Shown in pieces: positions 25,446 to 34,475 of a stretch of 64,000 bases of DNA. This DNA is from Anaerosomatales bacterium (GTDB lineage Bacteria; Actinomycetota; Coriobacteriia; Anaerosomatales; Anaerosomataceae), in assembly GCA_030019445.1 (NCBI GenBank), contig JASEEU010000008.1, forward strand, positions 1 through 64,000, read 5' to 3'. The notes under the pieces were generated by a model that was not told where the DNA came from, ran no database searches, and worked only from the letters and a program-made list of their open reading frames with translations. How positions within the stretch are numbered: the stretch's first letter is position 1; every line of letters starts with the position of its first letter. Made by a program: the position numbers and the translations under genes.

Positions 25446-26116
25446 ACCGCGGGGATGCGTCGCACCTCGGCCACGCCCTCGAGCGCGGCGAGCGACGCCG
25501 CGACCTCGTCGGGCACGGGCTCATCGGTCTCGATCACCATGAGCGCCCGTGCCCCGCGCTGCTCGCGTGAGACCTGCATGCCGGCGATGTTGATGACGTC
25601 GGCGGCGAGCCGGGCGGTGACGGCTGCGACCACGCCGGGCTGGTCGTGATGGACGACCACGAGCGCCGGCAACTCGCCAGTGAGCTGCACCGGGAAGTCG
25701 TCGACGAGCGTCACCTCGACGTCCCCGCCGCCCAGCGACGACCCCTGCACGACCCACTCGCGCCCTTGGGCGTCGGTGAGTTCGAGCCGCGCGGTGTTGG
25801 GGTGCACGTCACCGAGGTCGGCCTCGTCGATCGCGAGCGCCGCAAGCCCCTCTCCCTCGGCCAGCTCGAGCGCGTCCTTGAGTCGGACGTCGTCGGGCGC
25901 GTAGCCGAGCAGTCCCGCCACGAGGGCGCGGTCGGTCCCGTGCCCCCGCCCGGTCTTGGCGAACGATCCGTGCAGCGTGAGCCGTGCAGCGCACGGTGTG
26001 CCGCCGAGGATGGCGCGGGCCAGTCCGCCGAGACGGCAGGCGCCCGCGGTGTGGCTCGATGAGGGGCCCACCATCACGGGGCCGATGATCTCGAAGAGGC
26101 TGCGTTGGCGTGTCAT
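25442..26116 (-). CDS. sdaAB: L-serine dehydratase, iron-sulfur-dependent, beta subunit
   Basis: The 224-residue subunit begins RQRSLFEIIGPVMVGPSSSH, the conserved beta-subunit start, and ends with an ACT domain (PALVVVHHDQPGVVAAVTA, IAGMQVSREQRGARALMVIE) that probably binds serine. I chose ATG 26116; a GTG at 26131 is also in frame. TACACT lies 6 nt before the ATG with no ribosome site, so the message may be leaderless. The alpha gene is on the same strand beyond feoAB. Confidence 0.92.
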   Translation of the reverse strand: MTRQRSLFEIIGPVMVGPSSSHTAGACRLGGLARAILGGTPCAARLTLHGSFAKTGRGHGTDRALVAGLLGYAPDDVRLKDALELAEGEGLAALAIDEADLGDVHPNTARLELTDAQGREWVVQGSSLGGGDVEVTLVDDFPVQLTGELPALVVVHHDQPGVVAAVTARLAADVINIAGMQVSREQRGARALMVIETDEPVPDEVAASLAALEGVAEVRRIPAV

Positions 26117-26217
26117 GTGCTGAGTGTACACTGCGGTCGTTGAACGCGCCCTGCACGCGGAGTATGCTCGTCAGGCGCTTCGGCGCCGTTCAGGCAAGCA
26201 ACAAGAAGGGAAAGCGC

Positions 26218-26748
26218 ATGTCCCAGGCTACCGGTACCAACCGCACGGTCCTCATCCTCGCGGGTGTGGTCGTCGTCCTGCTCGGAGCGATCATCGCGAT
26301 CCTGCTGCTGCAGGGCGGCCCCGCCGACACCGGCACTCCGGCCGACCAGACCGCCACGCCCGACACCGGCGGTTCGGCGATGCCGCCGACCTCCTCGGAC
26401 ACGCCGTTCGACCCGGCGACCGCGACCAAGGTCCCGGACGGTCAGACGCCCGAGGAGTACACGAAGACGTACTTCGACGCTATCGTAGCCGGCGACTTCG
26501 CCACTGCGTATGCGCTGCTGCCCGCCGACAAGAAAGCCGCGCAAGACGAGGCGTCCTTCGCCGAGCAGCTGTCGGGTTACGGCATCAGCGACTACACGAT
26601 CGACGACGTGGCCGAGGAGGGCGAGGAGGCACGCGTGACCGCGACCGCCATCACGCCCAACGGTTCGTTCCAGTACCTCTGGACGTTCGTGGCCGAGGGC
26701 GACGGCTGGCTCGTCAAGTCGCGCACCCTGCCCGGCATGGGCGGCTAG
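26218..26748 (+). CDS. Membrane-anchored protein with NTF2-like outer domain
   Basis: The 176-residue protein has one N-terminal membrane segment (VLILAGVVVVLLGAIIAILLL), a Thr/Pro-rich linker (about residues 35-75) and a C-terminal domain that looks like an NTF2/DUF4878-type fold (EEYTKTYFDAIVAGDFATAYALL). Such domains often bind small ligands outside the cell. Function is unknown. ATG 26218 has AGAAGGGA upstream. A terminator follows, so it is a single-gene unit. Confidence 0.75.
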   Translation: MSQATGTNRTVLILAGVVVVLLGAIIAILLLQGGPADTGTPADQTATPDTGGSAMPPTSSDTPFDPATATKVPDGQTPEEYTKTYFDAIVAGDFATAYALLPADKKAAQDEASFAEQLSGYGISDYTIDDVAEEGEEARVTATAITPNGSFQYLWTFVAEGDGWLVKSRTLPGMGG

Positions 26749-26786
26749 CGAACGCGCTCTGCGGCACGACCGATGCAGCATCAAGA

Positions 26787-26810
26787 CGCGGCGCCCTCCG
26801 GGGCGCCGCG
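26787..26810 (+). terminator. Terminator after the 26.2-kb gene
   Basis: The perfect 10-bp stem CGCGGCGCCC / GGGCGCCGCG has a TCCG loop, followed by TTCGCGTT. It separates this gene from the downstream helicase. Confidence 0.75.
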
Positions 26811-26875
26811 TTCGCGTTCCACACGCGTGCCGACCGGGAGCGCCGCCCGTCACACCTGCGTGCTACCCTTGCCGC

Positions 26876-29776
26876 ATGACCGCTGACGCGCTCTCACGCT
26901 TCCTCGTCCCCGGCACCGATCCGGACATCGCCGCGACCTACGCCGCGCTGGCGGACCGCGCCTCCGGAGCGGCGTACGGCTTCGAGGAGGAGCTCGCGTT
27001 CGTCGACGTCGAGACCACCGGCTTCGACTGCCTCTCGGACGAGATCATCGAGGTAGCCGTGCTCGTCGCGCGGGGCCCGGAGGTGCTGGAGCGCTTCAGC
27101 ACGCTCGTACGGCCCATGCGGTCTATCTCGGCCGAGACCACGCAGCTCACGGGCATCGATGATGCGATGGTGGCGGACGCCCCGCCCGTCGAGACGGCCG
27201 TCCAGCGGCTGGCCGAGGCGGTCGGAGGCCGCACGATGGTCGCGCACAACGCCCGCTTCGACCGTGACTTCCTCGCCGCAGCGGGCGCCGGGCCGGCGCT
27301 CCTCCCGGGTGCGTGGCTCGACAGCCTCGAGGTATCGCGCATCGCGCTTCCCCGGCTGCGATCGCACCGCCTCGTCGACCTGGCCCAGGCGTTCGGCGTC
27401 GAGACCGGCTGCTCGCACCGCGCGTGCGACGACACCGAGGCGCTCTTCGGCGTCTGGCGCGTCATCGTGACCGCGCTCGCGTCCATGCCGGCGCCGGTGC
27501 TGCACGAGCTCGCGCGGCTCGGCGGGGCATCGTGGCCGCCCGCTGCGCTCCTCGGGCATCTCGCGGAGGGAGCGGGCGGCGCGGGAGCGTTCGACCTGCG
27601 CGCGCTGCGGTCCGAGCGGCTGCGCCGCGAGAAGCACGACCCGATGGATGACGCGGCCGATAAGCCGCTCGTCTTCCCCGATGCCGCCATGGTGCTTGCC
27701 GAGTTCGCGCCCGAGGGCGTCGTGGGCCGCATGTACCCGGGCTACGAGCAACGGGGCGAGCAGGCCGAGATGGCCGAGGCGGTCCTCGGCGCGTTCTGCG
27801 ATCCCCATCACCTGGCGGTGGAGGCCGGCACCGGTGTGGGCAAGTCGGTCGCGTATCTCGTGCCGGCGGCGCGCTTCGCGCTCGCCAACAACGTCGCGGT
27901 GGGCGTCGCCACCAAGACGAACGCGCTCATGGACCAGCTCGTCTACGGCGAGCTGCCCGCGCTGGCTTCGGCGCTCGGCGACGGCCTGCGCTACGTCTCG
28001 CTCAAGGGCTACGAGCACTACGTGTGCCTGCGCAAGTTGCAGCGCGAGCTCGGGGACGATGCAGGCGAGAACGAGCGCGCCGCGGCGCTCGGGATGCTCG
28101 TGGCGTGGGTCGCGCAGTCCTCGTGGGGCGACGTGGACGCCATCAACCTCCACTGGCCGCTCGGGATGAAGTCGCGCATCGCCGCGTCCGTGGCCGACTG
28201 CACCAAGAAGCGGTGCCGCTTCTACCCCCACCTCTGCTACCTGCACGGTGCGCGCCGCCGCGCCGGCCAGGCGCACATCGTGGTAACCAACCATTCCCTG
28301 CTCTTCCGCGACCTCACCACGGACGGCGGCATCCTCCCGCCGGTGCGCCACTGGGTGATCGACGAGGCGCACGGCGCCGAGGCCGAGGCGCGCGAACAGC
28401 TCTCGTACGGCACCTCGCATGCCGGGCTCGTCGGGCTGCTCACAGCGCTGCACGCGAAGGGCCGCGGGGGAGTGCTCTCGGCCATCCGCGCGAAGGTCGC
28501 CACCGATGCGGGCGAAGGCCCGGTCACGCAGGCCATCGACGAGATGCGCGACGCGGCGGAGGTCTCGGCCACGCTCGCCGCGTCGTTCTTCGACTTCGTG
28601 AGCGACCTGGGCGCCGAGAAGACCGGCACGTACGACCGCATCGAGCTGAGGCTCACGCCCGAGATCCGGGAGACGCTCAAGTGGAGCACGGCGTCGGGGG
28701 TGGGTCGCAAGCTCGCAAAGCGGCTCGACGGGCTCATTCGGGCGGGTCGCACGGTGATGACCGGGCTCGAGGAGCTCGGCGAGGACTATACCGAGCAGCG
28801 CTTCGACCTTGCGGGGCAGCTCTCGGGCATCGCGTGGGAGTGGGAGGGCCTCGTCATGGTGCTCGAGGCCGAGGACGACGGCTACGTGTACAGCGCCACG
28901 ACCGACCGGCGGCGGGAGCAGCGCGCGGAGAGCCTGCGCGCGGCATGCCTCGACGTGGGCGCGGTGCTGGCCGAGACGTTCTACCCGCGGCTGCGCTCGG
29001 CGGTGTTCACCTCGGCCACCATCGCGGCCGGTGACGACTTCTCCCACTTCGCGCGCGCGGTGGGCCTCGACCGCCTCGAGCCCGACGCGCACGCGGCGCT
29101 GCGCCTCGCGTCCTCCTACGACTTCGAGCGGCAGATGGCGGTCTTCGTCCCGACCGACCTGCCCGAGCCGGGGCGCGCGGGGCAACGGTCGAACGCGCCG
29201 TACGTCGACGCGCTCGAGCGGCTGCTGCTCGGGGTGCATACGGCGATGGGCGGCTCGGTGCTCACGCTCTTCACGAACCGTGCCGAGATGCACGAGCTCC
29301 ACCGCCGGCTCGTGGGTCCGCTCGAGGCTGAGGGGCTCCGCCTGCTCATCCAGGGTCGTGGCGCTTCCCGCAAGCGCATCCGCGACGAGTTCCTCGCCGA
29401 CGAGCGTGTCTCGCTCTTTGCGACGAAGTCGTTCTGGGAAGGTTTCGATGCCAAGGGCGACACGCTGCGCTGCGTGGTGGTGCCACGCCTGCCCTTCGCG
29501 CCGATGAACGATCCCGTCCTCGAGGAGCGCCGCGAGCGCGACCGCGCGTGGTGGGAGCACTACTATCTACCGGAGGCGGTGCTCGAGCTCAAGCAGGCCG
29601 CCGGCCGGCTCATCCGGTCGTCCACCGACACCGGCTGCCTCGTGCTCGCCGACACCCGGCTCGTCTCCGGGCGCGGGTATGGCGCTCGCTTCCTCGACGC
29701 CCTGCCGGTGCGCGACGTCGAGCGGTTGCCCGCCGGCGACGTGCTGGCCGAGATGCAGCGCCGCTTCGGGCGCTAG
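26876..29776 (+). CDS. dinG: DinG-type ATP-dependent helicase with N-terminal 3'-5' exonuclease domain
   Basis: The 966-residue protein joins a DnaQ-like exonuclease (LAFVDVETTGFD, MVAHNARFDRDFL and HRACDDTEALF, residues about 35-200) to an XPD/DinG-like superfamily 2 helicase. Walker A is EAGTGVGKSVAYL and the DEAH box is VIDEAHGAEAE. Cysteines between them (CLRKLQ, CTKKRCRFYPHLCYL) fit the 4Fe-4S site of this family. C-terminal motifs include LFATKSFWEGFDAKGD and AAGRLIRSSTDTG. This fused form is known from Gram-positive DinG. TACCCT lies 6 nt before the ATG with no ribosome site, so the message may be leaderless. It overlaps the convergent WYL gene by 4 nt. Confidence 0.92.
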   Translation: MTADALSRFLVPGTDPDIAATYAALADRASGAAYGFEEELAFVDVETTGFDCLSDEIIEVAVLVARGPEVLERFSTLVRPMRSISAETTQLTGIDDAMVADAPPVETAVQRLAEAVGGRTMVAHNARFDRDFLAAAGAGPALLPGAWLDSLEVSRIALPRLRSHRLVDLAQAFGVETGCSHRACDDTEALFGVWRVIVTALASMPAPVLHELARLGGASWPPAALLGHLAEGAGGAGAFDLRALRSERLRREKHDPMDDAADKPLVFPDAAMVLAEFAPEGVVGRMYPGYEQRGEQAEMAEAVLGAFCDPHHLAVEAGTGVGKSVAYLVPAARFALANNVAVGVATKTNALMDQLVYGELPALASALGDGLRYVSLKGYEHYVCLRKLQRELGDDAGENERAAALGMLVAWVAQSSWGDVDAINLHWPLGMKSRIAASVADCTKKRCRFYPHLCYLHGARRRAGQAHIVVTNHSLLFRDLTTDGGILPPVRHWVIDEAHGAEAEAREQLSYGTSHAGLVGLLTALHAKGRGGVLSAIRAKVATDAGEGPVTQAIDEMRDAAEVSATLAASFFDFVSDLGAEKTGTYDRIELRLTPEIRETLKWSTASGVGRKLAKRLDGLIRAGRTVMTGLEELGEDYTEQRFDLAGQLSGIAWEWEGLVMVLEAEDDGYVYSATTDRRREQRAESLRAACLDVGAVLAETFYPRLRSAVFTSATIAAGDDFSHFARAVGLDRLEPDAHAALRLASSYDFERQMAVFVPTDLPEPGRAGQRSNAPYVDALERLLLGVHTAMGGSVLTLFTNRAEMHELHRRLVGPLEAEGLRLLIQGRGASRKRIRDEFLADERVSLFATKSFWEGFDAKGDTLRCVVVPRLPFAPMNDPVLEERRERDRAWWEHYYLPEAVLELKQAAGRLIRSSTDTGCLVLADTRLVSGRGYGARFLDALPVRDVERLPAGDVLAEMQRRFGR

Positions 29777-30741
29777 CCCTCAGTCCGGTCTCCGCCCTCC
29801 AGCTCAGCCAGGAGCTTCGTCGCCAGCTCCCGTACGGCCGCGCGCGCTTCGGCGGGACCGACCACCTCGGCCGCGCCGAGCGATGCGACCACGCGGCGCG
29901 CCAGCCAGCCCGGGGTCGCGTACGGGACGCGCAGCCGCGCGCCGGTGCCGCTGGTCGCCGGTTCGATCGTGGCACCCGGCCAGTCGCGCTCCTCGGCGCC
30001 GCTCGCGTCGTCGAGGAGGACATCAGCCGCGTGCGGTGCGCTCGACGGACGGAAGGAGGCTTCGATGTCCGGGATGCCGGCCGGCCGCTCGAAGCGCTCG
30101 CCCGTGGGTACCGCGTCACGCATGCGGTCGAGGCGGAAGGTGCGCTCCTCGGCCAGCCCCTCATCGTAGCCGACCACGTACCAGACGCCGCGCTCCACGA
30201 ACACGCGGAGCGGGCGGATCCGGCGCATGCGCGTTCGTCCGCTACCTGCCGAGAAGTACGTGGCGTCGATGCTCTCGCCACGTTCGGCGGCGCTCATGAC
30301 CGTGGCGTGCACGTCGCCCAGGCCGCCCTCGGCCGATGCGGTGCGCACGTGCGCGGCGATGTCGGTGGGGTCGACCTCGGCGGAGAGCGCCGCGGCGACC
30401 TTCGCGAGCAGCGGGTCGGTGGGGACGAACCCCGCGGTCTCGAGCGCCGCGATAAGCGCGCGCCCCTCGGCCGGGGAGAGCCGGACCGGGCGGTCGAGCG
30501 CCGGTGCCCCCATGCCGACGACGACGGTCTCGCCGTCGATGTAGACGTCCACGAGGCTCAGGGGGTCGAACGGCGGCACGCCGCAGAGCGAGAGCGTGGT
30601 GATGTCCGCGGCGAGCTCTTCGGGAGCGGCGCCGACCGAGGCGGCGAGAGACGCGAGGGGCACCTCGGCGTTCGGCTCGAGCCGGGGCAGGATGGCGAGC
30701 AGGCGTCGCGCGCGGGCCGCCGCGGTGGGCCTAGCCGCCAT
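29773..30741 (-). CDS. WYL-domain transcriptional regulator, PafC-like
   Basis: The 322-residue protein has an N-terminal winged-helix-like region (AARARRLLAILPRLEPNAEV), a WYL domain (VFVERGVWYVVGYDEGLAEERTFRLDR is the core, with WYVVGYD visible) and a C-terminal WCX-like extension. In mycobacteria a tandem PafB-PafC pair activates RecA-independent DNA damage genes, binding single-stranded DNA through WYL. Its start lies 11 nt inside the upstream WYL gene, and the pair sits tail-to-tail with a damage-type helicase, which fits that role. The Paf name is by analogy. Confidence 0.85.
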   Translation of the reverse strand: MAARPTAAARARRLLAILPRLEPNAEVPLASLAASVGAAPEELAADITTLSLCGVPPFDPLSLVDVYIDGETVVVGMGAPALDRPVRLSPAEGRALIAALETAGFVPTDPLLAKVAAALSAEVDPTDIAAHVRTASAEGGLGDVHATVMSAAERGESIDATYFSAGSGRTRMRRIRPLRVFVERGVWYVVGYDEGLAEERTFRLDRMRDAVPTGERFERPAGIPDIEASFRPSSAPHAADVLLDDASGAEERDWPGATIEPATSGTGARLRVPYATPGWLARRVVASLGAAEVVGPAEARAAVRELATKLLAELEGGDRTEG

Positions 30742-31705
30742 GGCGGGCCACCACCTTCCGCAGTCCCGCAGCGAGCGTCTCGCGCAGCGCGTCAGGCGCG
30801 ACCGGCGCGATCCCGGGGCCGTGCTCGACCATCCACGCCGCGAGTCGACCGAGGTCGCGCGCTTCGACGTGCCAGAGCAGCGAGCCGTCGTCGGCGGGGT
30901 CGAGGCGGCCCTGCCCCGCGACCAGCCGGGGCGCCCGCCAGGACTCCTCGGCCGAGAAGCGCAGCACGCAGTCGACGGCCTCGGGACCGTACTGGAAGGG
31001 GAGCAGGATGTAGTCGGCGACGGTGAAGCCGTCAGGGGGCTCGAAATCCGGTGCGCCCGGGCGCCGCTGGTCCACCCGGACGTCCGTCATGCGCCGCAGC
31101 GCATAGACCCGGACGTCGTCGCGCTCGATGTCGCGCGCTACCAGGTACCAGCGGCCATCGCGGAAGAAGACGCCGAGCGGCTCGGCCTCGTGCGTGCGAG
31201 CATCGCCGGCGGCGTTGGTGTAGCCGAAGGTGACACGCTTGCGGGACGCGACGGCCTCGGCGAGCGTCGCCGCGAGCGCGCCCTGCATATCGGGGTGCTC
31301 GTCGGTGAGGCCTCCGGCCACGACGGTCTCGCTTCCCGCGCCGCCGAGCTTCGCGATGGCGATCGCGAGGTCGTCGCCAAAAGGAAAGCCCGGATCGGTG
31401 GCGAGGGCGGCGGCGACAGCGTGCAGCGCGGCGCGCTCGGTCTCGGTGAGCGAGATCTCGGCCGCGTACGTCCCGGCGGGGTCGAGGCGGTACGCGGGGA
31501 CTCCGTCCGCATCGGTGACATCGAGTGCCAGACCGCACGCCCGCAGAAGCTTCTTGTCGCGCTCGAACATGCGGAGGAACGCATCCTCGTCCTGTCCCGC
31601 GGGATATCCGGCGACGTCCGCCCGGATCGCTTCAGCTGACACGGGGACGCGCGTGGTCGCGAGGTAGAGCGCGAGGTTCACGAGGCGCTCGGTGGCGTCG
31701 GTCAC
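30731..31705 (-). CDS. WYL-domain transcriptional regulator, PafB-like
   Basis: The 324-residue protein starts TDATERLVNLALYLA, the usual PafB start, with a winged-helix region (AEAIRADVAGYPAGQDEDAF, FERDKKLLRACGL), a WYL domain (FFRDGRWYLVARDIERDD, YALRRMTDVRV) and a C-terminal WCX-like domain. I chose GTG 31705 because GGAGACCC precedes it; the longer frame from 31777 has no ribosome site. It is the first gene of the pair. Confidence 0.86.
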   Translation of the reverse strand: MTDATERLVNLALYLATTRVPVSAEAIRADVAGYPAGQDEDAFLRMFERDKKLLRACGLALDVTDADGVPAYRLDPAGTYAAEISLTETERAALHAVAAALATDPGFPFGDDLAIAIAKLGGAGSETVVAGGLTDEHPDMQGALAATLAEAVASRKRVTFGYTNAAGDARTHEAEPLGVFFRDGRWYLVARDIERDDVRVYALRRMTDVRVDQRRPGAPDFEPPDGFTVADYILLPFQYGPEAVDCVLRFSAEESWRAPRLVAGQGRLDPADDGSLLWHVEARDLGRLAAWMVEHGPGIAPVAPDALRETLAAGLRKVVARHGG

Positions 31706-31811
31706 GGGTCTCCTCTCGGCTGGCCGGTTCGCACGACAGCACGATTCTAACGGAGCTGCCTCGCGCGTGCGGGCCACCGCTCAGGGCGGCCCGCACGACG
31801 CGGGACAAAAA

Positions 31812-32005
31812 GAAACGAGGCGCGCGGGGGGAGGCGCGCCTCGTTAGCACAGGGCCGGCGTTTCCCCGCCCCTGAGGGGGGAGGAGAGGGCGGGTCGCAC
31901 GTGCCCCTACGCGCATATAAGCAAGCGCGATGCCAAGAATCCCGGGAGTGCGCCCGGGAGCGCTTCCGGCTCAACGGCCCGCTTGCGGCGCAGGCACGCT
32001 CGGGA
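31812..32005 (-). ncRNA. Candidate structured small RNA (6S-like?) ended by a strong terminator
   Basis: Read on the minus strand, this roughly 190-nt stretch contains GCAAGCGGGCC (31986-31976) and TGAGCCG (31973-31967), which recall a conserved 5' part of E. coli 6S RNA. GGGCCG can pair with CGGCCC near the 3' end (31851-31856). Internal hairpins include TCCCGGG/CCCGGGA and CGCGC/GCGCG. The 3' end is the terminator at 31814-31845. No minus-strand gene lies just upstream for that terminator to serve. Ends and identity are uncertain. Confidence 0.3.
31814..31845 (-). terminator. Strong intrinsic terminator, minus strand
   Basis: A perfect 12-bp stem (AACGAGGCGCGC / GCGCGCCTCGTT) is followed on the minus strand by TTCTTTTTG, the best U-tract in the window. 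It lies in a divergent intergenic region with no protein-coding gene immediately upstream on that strand. Confidence 0.85.
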
Positions 32006-32039
32006 TACAAAAGGGTGTGGGTCGGAGGGAGGACCATCC

Positions 32040-33485
32040 ATGCGCGCGCGCACTGTGATCAAGAGCATGCGTGATGCCGACGAGCGTCGGATATCTCGGC
32101 TGCTCTCGACGGCCGCCGACGACGTACGTGAGTGCGTCGGCGCATCCGTCGCGTACGCGCTGCTCATGACCGAGGAGGGCCGCCTGACGTGCGTGGCGGC
32201 CGCTCCAACGGGGCGAGCTCCGCTGCCGCCCTTCGATCCCCCGGAGGGATGGGACCGCGCCGGCGTCAGCCGACCCTGGGCGGCGACGGGAGCGCCGGCG
32301 GAGCAGTGGCTCCTCGCCGCGCCCCTCGAACGCACGGGCATGCTCGAGCCGGCCGGGGTGCTGGTGGCGCTGTGCGACGCCAGGCCCGCGCCCTCCGAGG
32401 TCCGCTCGGCGTCCTGCCTTGCGCGCTACGCCGCCGACGTGCTCGATATCGCCCGGGAGAACGAGCGCCTGCGTGGCGAGGCTTCGGTCGCCAATGGACT
32501 GGCCGAGGTGCTCGAAGCCGCCTTTGCCGCGAGCGGCGACGCCGTGCTGGTGCTCGATCTCGATGGCCGGGTGGTGCGCTGGAACGACGCGTGCGAGGCG
32601 CTCTACGGGTGGTCGGTCAGAGACGCTGTGGGCAGAGTGCTCCCGATGGTCGAGTCCTCCGCGCGGACTGCCGCGCTCAGGCATCTGCGTCAGGCGGCCG
32701 CGAACGCGTGTTTCGACCGTCGACAGATCATGCATGTCACGGCGAGCGGGCACCCGCTGGCTGTGGACGTGTCGATCCTGCCCGTCGCAGACCCGGACGG
32801 TACGGCGGGGACCGTGGTCATCGTCGCCCGCGAGTCGGAGCGAGCGCGGCAGCTGGACGTGCGGTCCGCGCTTGCCGACTCGGCTCTGCGGCGCCTTGCG
32901 GCTCCGCTCACGGCGCTCACCGGCTTCGCGCAGCTGCTGAGTCGCGACTACGTGCTCCGGGACCCGGTCGGGCGTAAGGAAGTGGTGCAGAGTCTCAGCG
33001 CGCGCTGCGCCGAGGTCGAGACGGCGATCGAAGAGGTCCGCGCGGCACAGCGCTTGCTCGACACGGGCAGCCGGCTCAGCCTTGCCCCGCTGGACCTGTC
33101 GCGGGCCATCGTCGAGTCGAGCGCACGCGTGAGCACCCGGCGTGAGATCCACCTCGCTACCGGCGAGGCGCGTCTTGCGATGGCCGACCCCTGGGTGGCC
33201 GAGCGGACCCTCGACAGCCTCATGCGCCTGCTGGACGCGAACCACCCGCGCGACGTCCGCTTCTCGGTACGCGCTGCCGTCCGGGGCGACGCGTCGGTCG
33301 CGTCGATCAGTGTGCCGTGCGAGCCGTGGGCCGGCACGCCGCCGTGGTCGGACGAGTTCGGTGTGCACGTCACGCGCTTGTTCGCCGAGCGTCACGGAGG
33401 CACGTTCGAGATGGGCGGAGACGGAGCGACCAACGAGATCAGGATCGTGCTGCCTGCCGCCGAAGGAAGGACGACCGATGGCTGA
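32040..33485 (+). CDS. PAS-domain protein with degenerate histidine kinase core
   Basis: The 481-residue cytoplasmic protein has a GAF-like N-terminal region (residues about 15-140), a PAS domain (SGDAVLVLDLDGRVVRWNDA, about 165-270) and a region aligning with HisKA/HATPase. In place of the usual SHELRTPLT it reads LRRLAAPLTALTGFAQLL, so the phospho-acceptor histidine is missing. The ATPase region keeps FGVHVTRLFAERHGG but lacks a normal N-box asparagine and the DxGxG motif. It probably senses and signals by binding instead of phosphotransfer. ATG 32040 follows GGAGGGAGGA. The next gene overlaps by 8 nt. Confidence 0.8.
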   Translation: MRARTVIKSMRDADERRISRLLSTAADDVRECVGASVAYALLMTEEGRLTCVAAAPTGRAPLPPFDPPEGWDRAGVSRPWAATGAPAEQWLLAAPLERTGMLEPAGVLVALCDARPAPSEVRSASCLARYAADVLDIARENERLRGEASVANGLAEVLEAAFAASGDAVLVLDLDGRVVRWNDACEALYGWSVRDAVGRVLPMVESSARTAALRHLRQAAANACFDRRQIMHVTASGHPLAVDVSILPVADPDGTAGTVVIVARESERARQLDVRSALADSALRRLAAPLTALTGFAQLLSRDYVLRDPVGRKEVVQSLSARCAEVETAIEEVRAAQRLLDTGSRLSLAPLDLSRAIVESSARVSTRREIHLATGEARLAMADPWVAERTLDSLMRLLDANHPRDVRFSVRAAVRGDASVASISVPCEPWAGTPPWSDEFGVHVTRLFAERHGGTFEMGGDGATNEIRIVLPAAEGRTTDG

Positions 33486-34464
33486 CACGACGACCATGGC
33501 CGAGACACCCGACCCGCCGCCGCCCGCAGAAGGACCTGCCGAGCATCCTCGTCGGCGCTGGCCGCTGACCGTGCTCGTCATCGTGCTCCTCGCGCTGCTG
33601 GCGGGCGGAGTGGCGCTGGGTGTTCGCTACAGCAGCCGCGTGCGCCAGGCGCAGGCGAAGCTTGACGACGCCGTGGAGCTCATGGCCGAGGCGGAGGATG
33701 CGCTCGTGGAGATCGATGCCGTGGTCCGTTCGGAGATCACATCGGCGCTCGAGACGCGTGCCGCGAGCGCGCTCGAGACCAGACCCGATACGCTCGAGGC
33801 GGTGAAGGAGGCGAACGCGCTGCTCACCGAGGCGCTGCCCGACCTGCCCGATGAGGATGTCCCGCTCGCTGAAGCGCTGCTTGACGGGGCGGAGGCGCGC
33901 GAGCAGATGCTGACCGAGGCCGAGGTCATCCTCGAGGCCAACGTCAAAGCCTCCGGAGCGGTCGGCCCGGCCCGAGACGCCTGGACCGCCGTCGGGGAGG
34001 CCGAGCAGCTCTCCCAGGACGCGGTCAAGGAGTATAACAAGCACACCGAGGCCGGCGTGAAGCAGTCGACCGCGCTCACCGACCAGGCGATCGCCAGGCT
34101 CACCGCGGCGCGGTCGCTCCTTGAGACGGCGACGGCGACGTTCCCGCAAGCCGACATGGCGGCGTTCGTGACGTACCTGGATGACCGTATCGCGCTGCTG
34201 CAGACGTCCAAGAAGATCGACTCCACCTGGCTCGCCGGCAAGGTGGAGGAGGCGAACGCCATGCTGGACGCCTACAACAAGCAGGAAGCGGCACTCATCG
34301 AACAGGCGAAGCAGCTGCCCGAGTCCCCCACAGCCGTGGTCGCTGCGGCGTACGAGACCGCAGCGGGCGAGGCTACCGAGAACTACTACGCCGCGAGGGA
34401 CGCCGCCGAAGCGGCGGATGAACGCATCCGCACGCTGACGGCCTTGTCCGAGCAGACCGACTGA
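33478..34464 (+). CDS. Single-pass membrane protein with long Ala/Glu-rich helical domain
   Basis: The 328-residue protein is not recognised. A Pro-rich cytoplasmic N-terminus (about 28 residues) and one membrane segment (LTVLVIVLLALLAGGVALGV) are followed by nearly 280 residues rich in Ala, Glu and Thr with heptad-like hydrophobic spacing, probably a helical bundle or coiled coil outside the cell, resembling chemoreceptor-type sensor helices only in general character. It overlaps the PAS/degenerate kinase gene by 8 nt and precedes a seven-helix membrane protein, so the three likely act together. Confidence 0.7.
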   Translation: MADTTTMAETPDPPPPAEGPAEHPRRRWPLTVLVIVLLALLAGGVALGVRYSSRVRQAQAKLDDAVELMAEAEDALVEIDAVVRSEITSALETRAASALETRPDTLEAVKEANALLTEALPDLPDEDVPLAEALLDGAEAREQMLTEAEVILEANVKASGAVGPARDAWTAVGEAEQLSQDAVKEYNKHTEAGVKQSTALTDQAIARLTAARSLLETATATFPQADMAAFVTYLDDRIALLQTSKKIDSTWLAGKVEEANAMLDAYNKQEAALIEQAKQLPESPTAVVAAAYETAAGEATENYYAARDAAEAADERIRTLTALSEQTD

Positions 34465-34475
34465 GAGGATCCGGC

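Larger units (their letters stand above)
31706..32039. other. Divergent intergenic region with minus-strand terminator
   Basis: This 334-nt region separates divergent genes. It has no credible ORF but holds a strong minus-strand terminator at 31814-31845 and, upstream of it on that strand, several GC-rich inverted repeats (see the candidate RNA). On the plus strand TTGCGG (31983) and TACAAA (32006), 17 bp apart, could be the promoter of the PAS gene. Confidence 0.6.

Noticed and set aside
26894-29560. 888-residue antisense ORF opposite dinG
   Set aside because: Long antisense frames are expected in GC-rich genes; the composition (His/Arg/Val-rich) is that of a shadow frame and the sense strand has clear helicase motifs.
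31812-32005. tmRNA, SRP RNA or RNase P RNA in the 31.8-32.0 kb gap
   Set aside because: No tRNA-like ends, no SRP GGAAG-GCAA tetraloop core and no RNase P core motifs; only a weak 6S-like resemblance remains.
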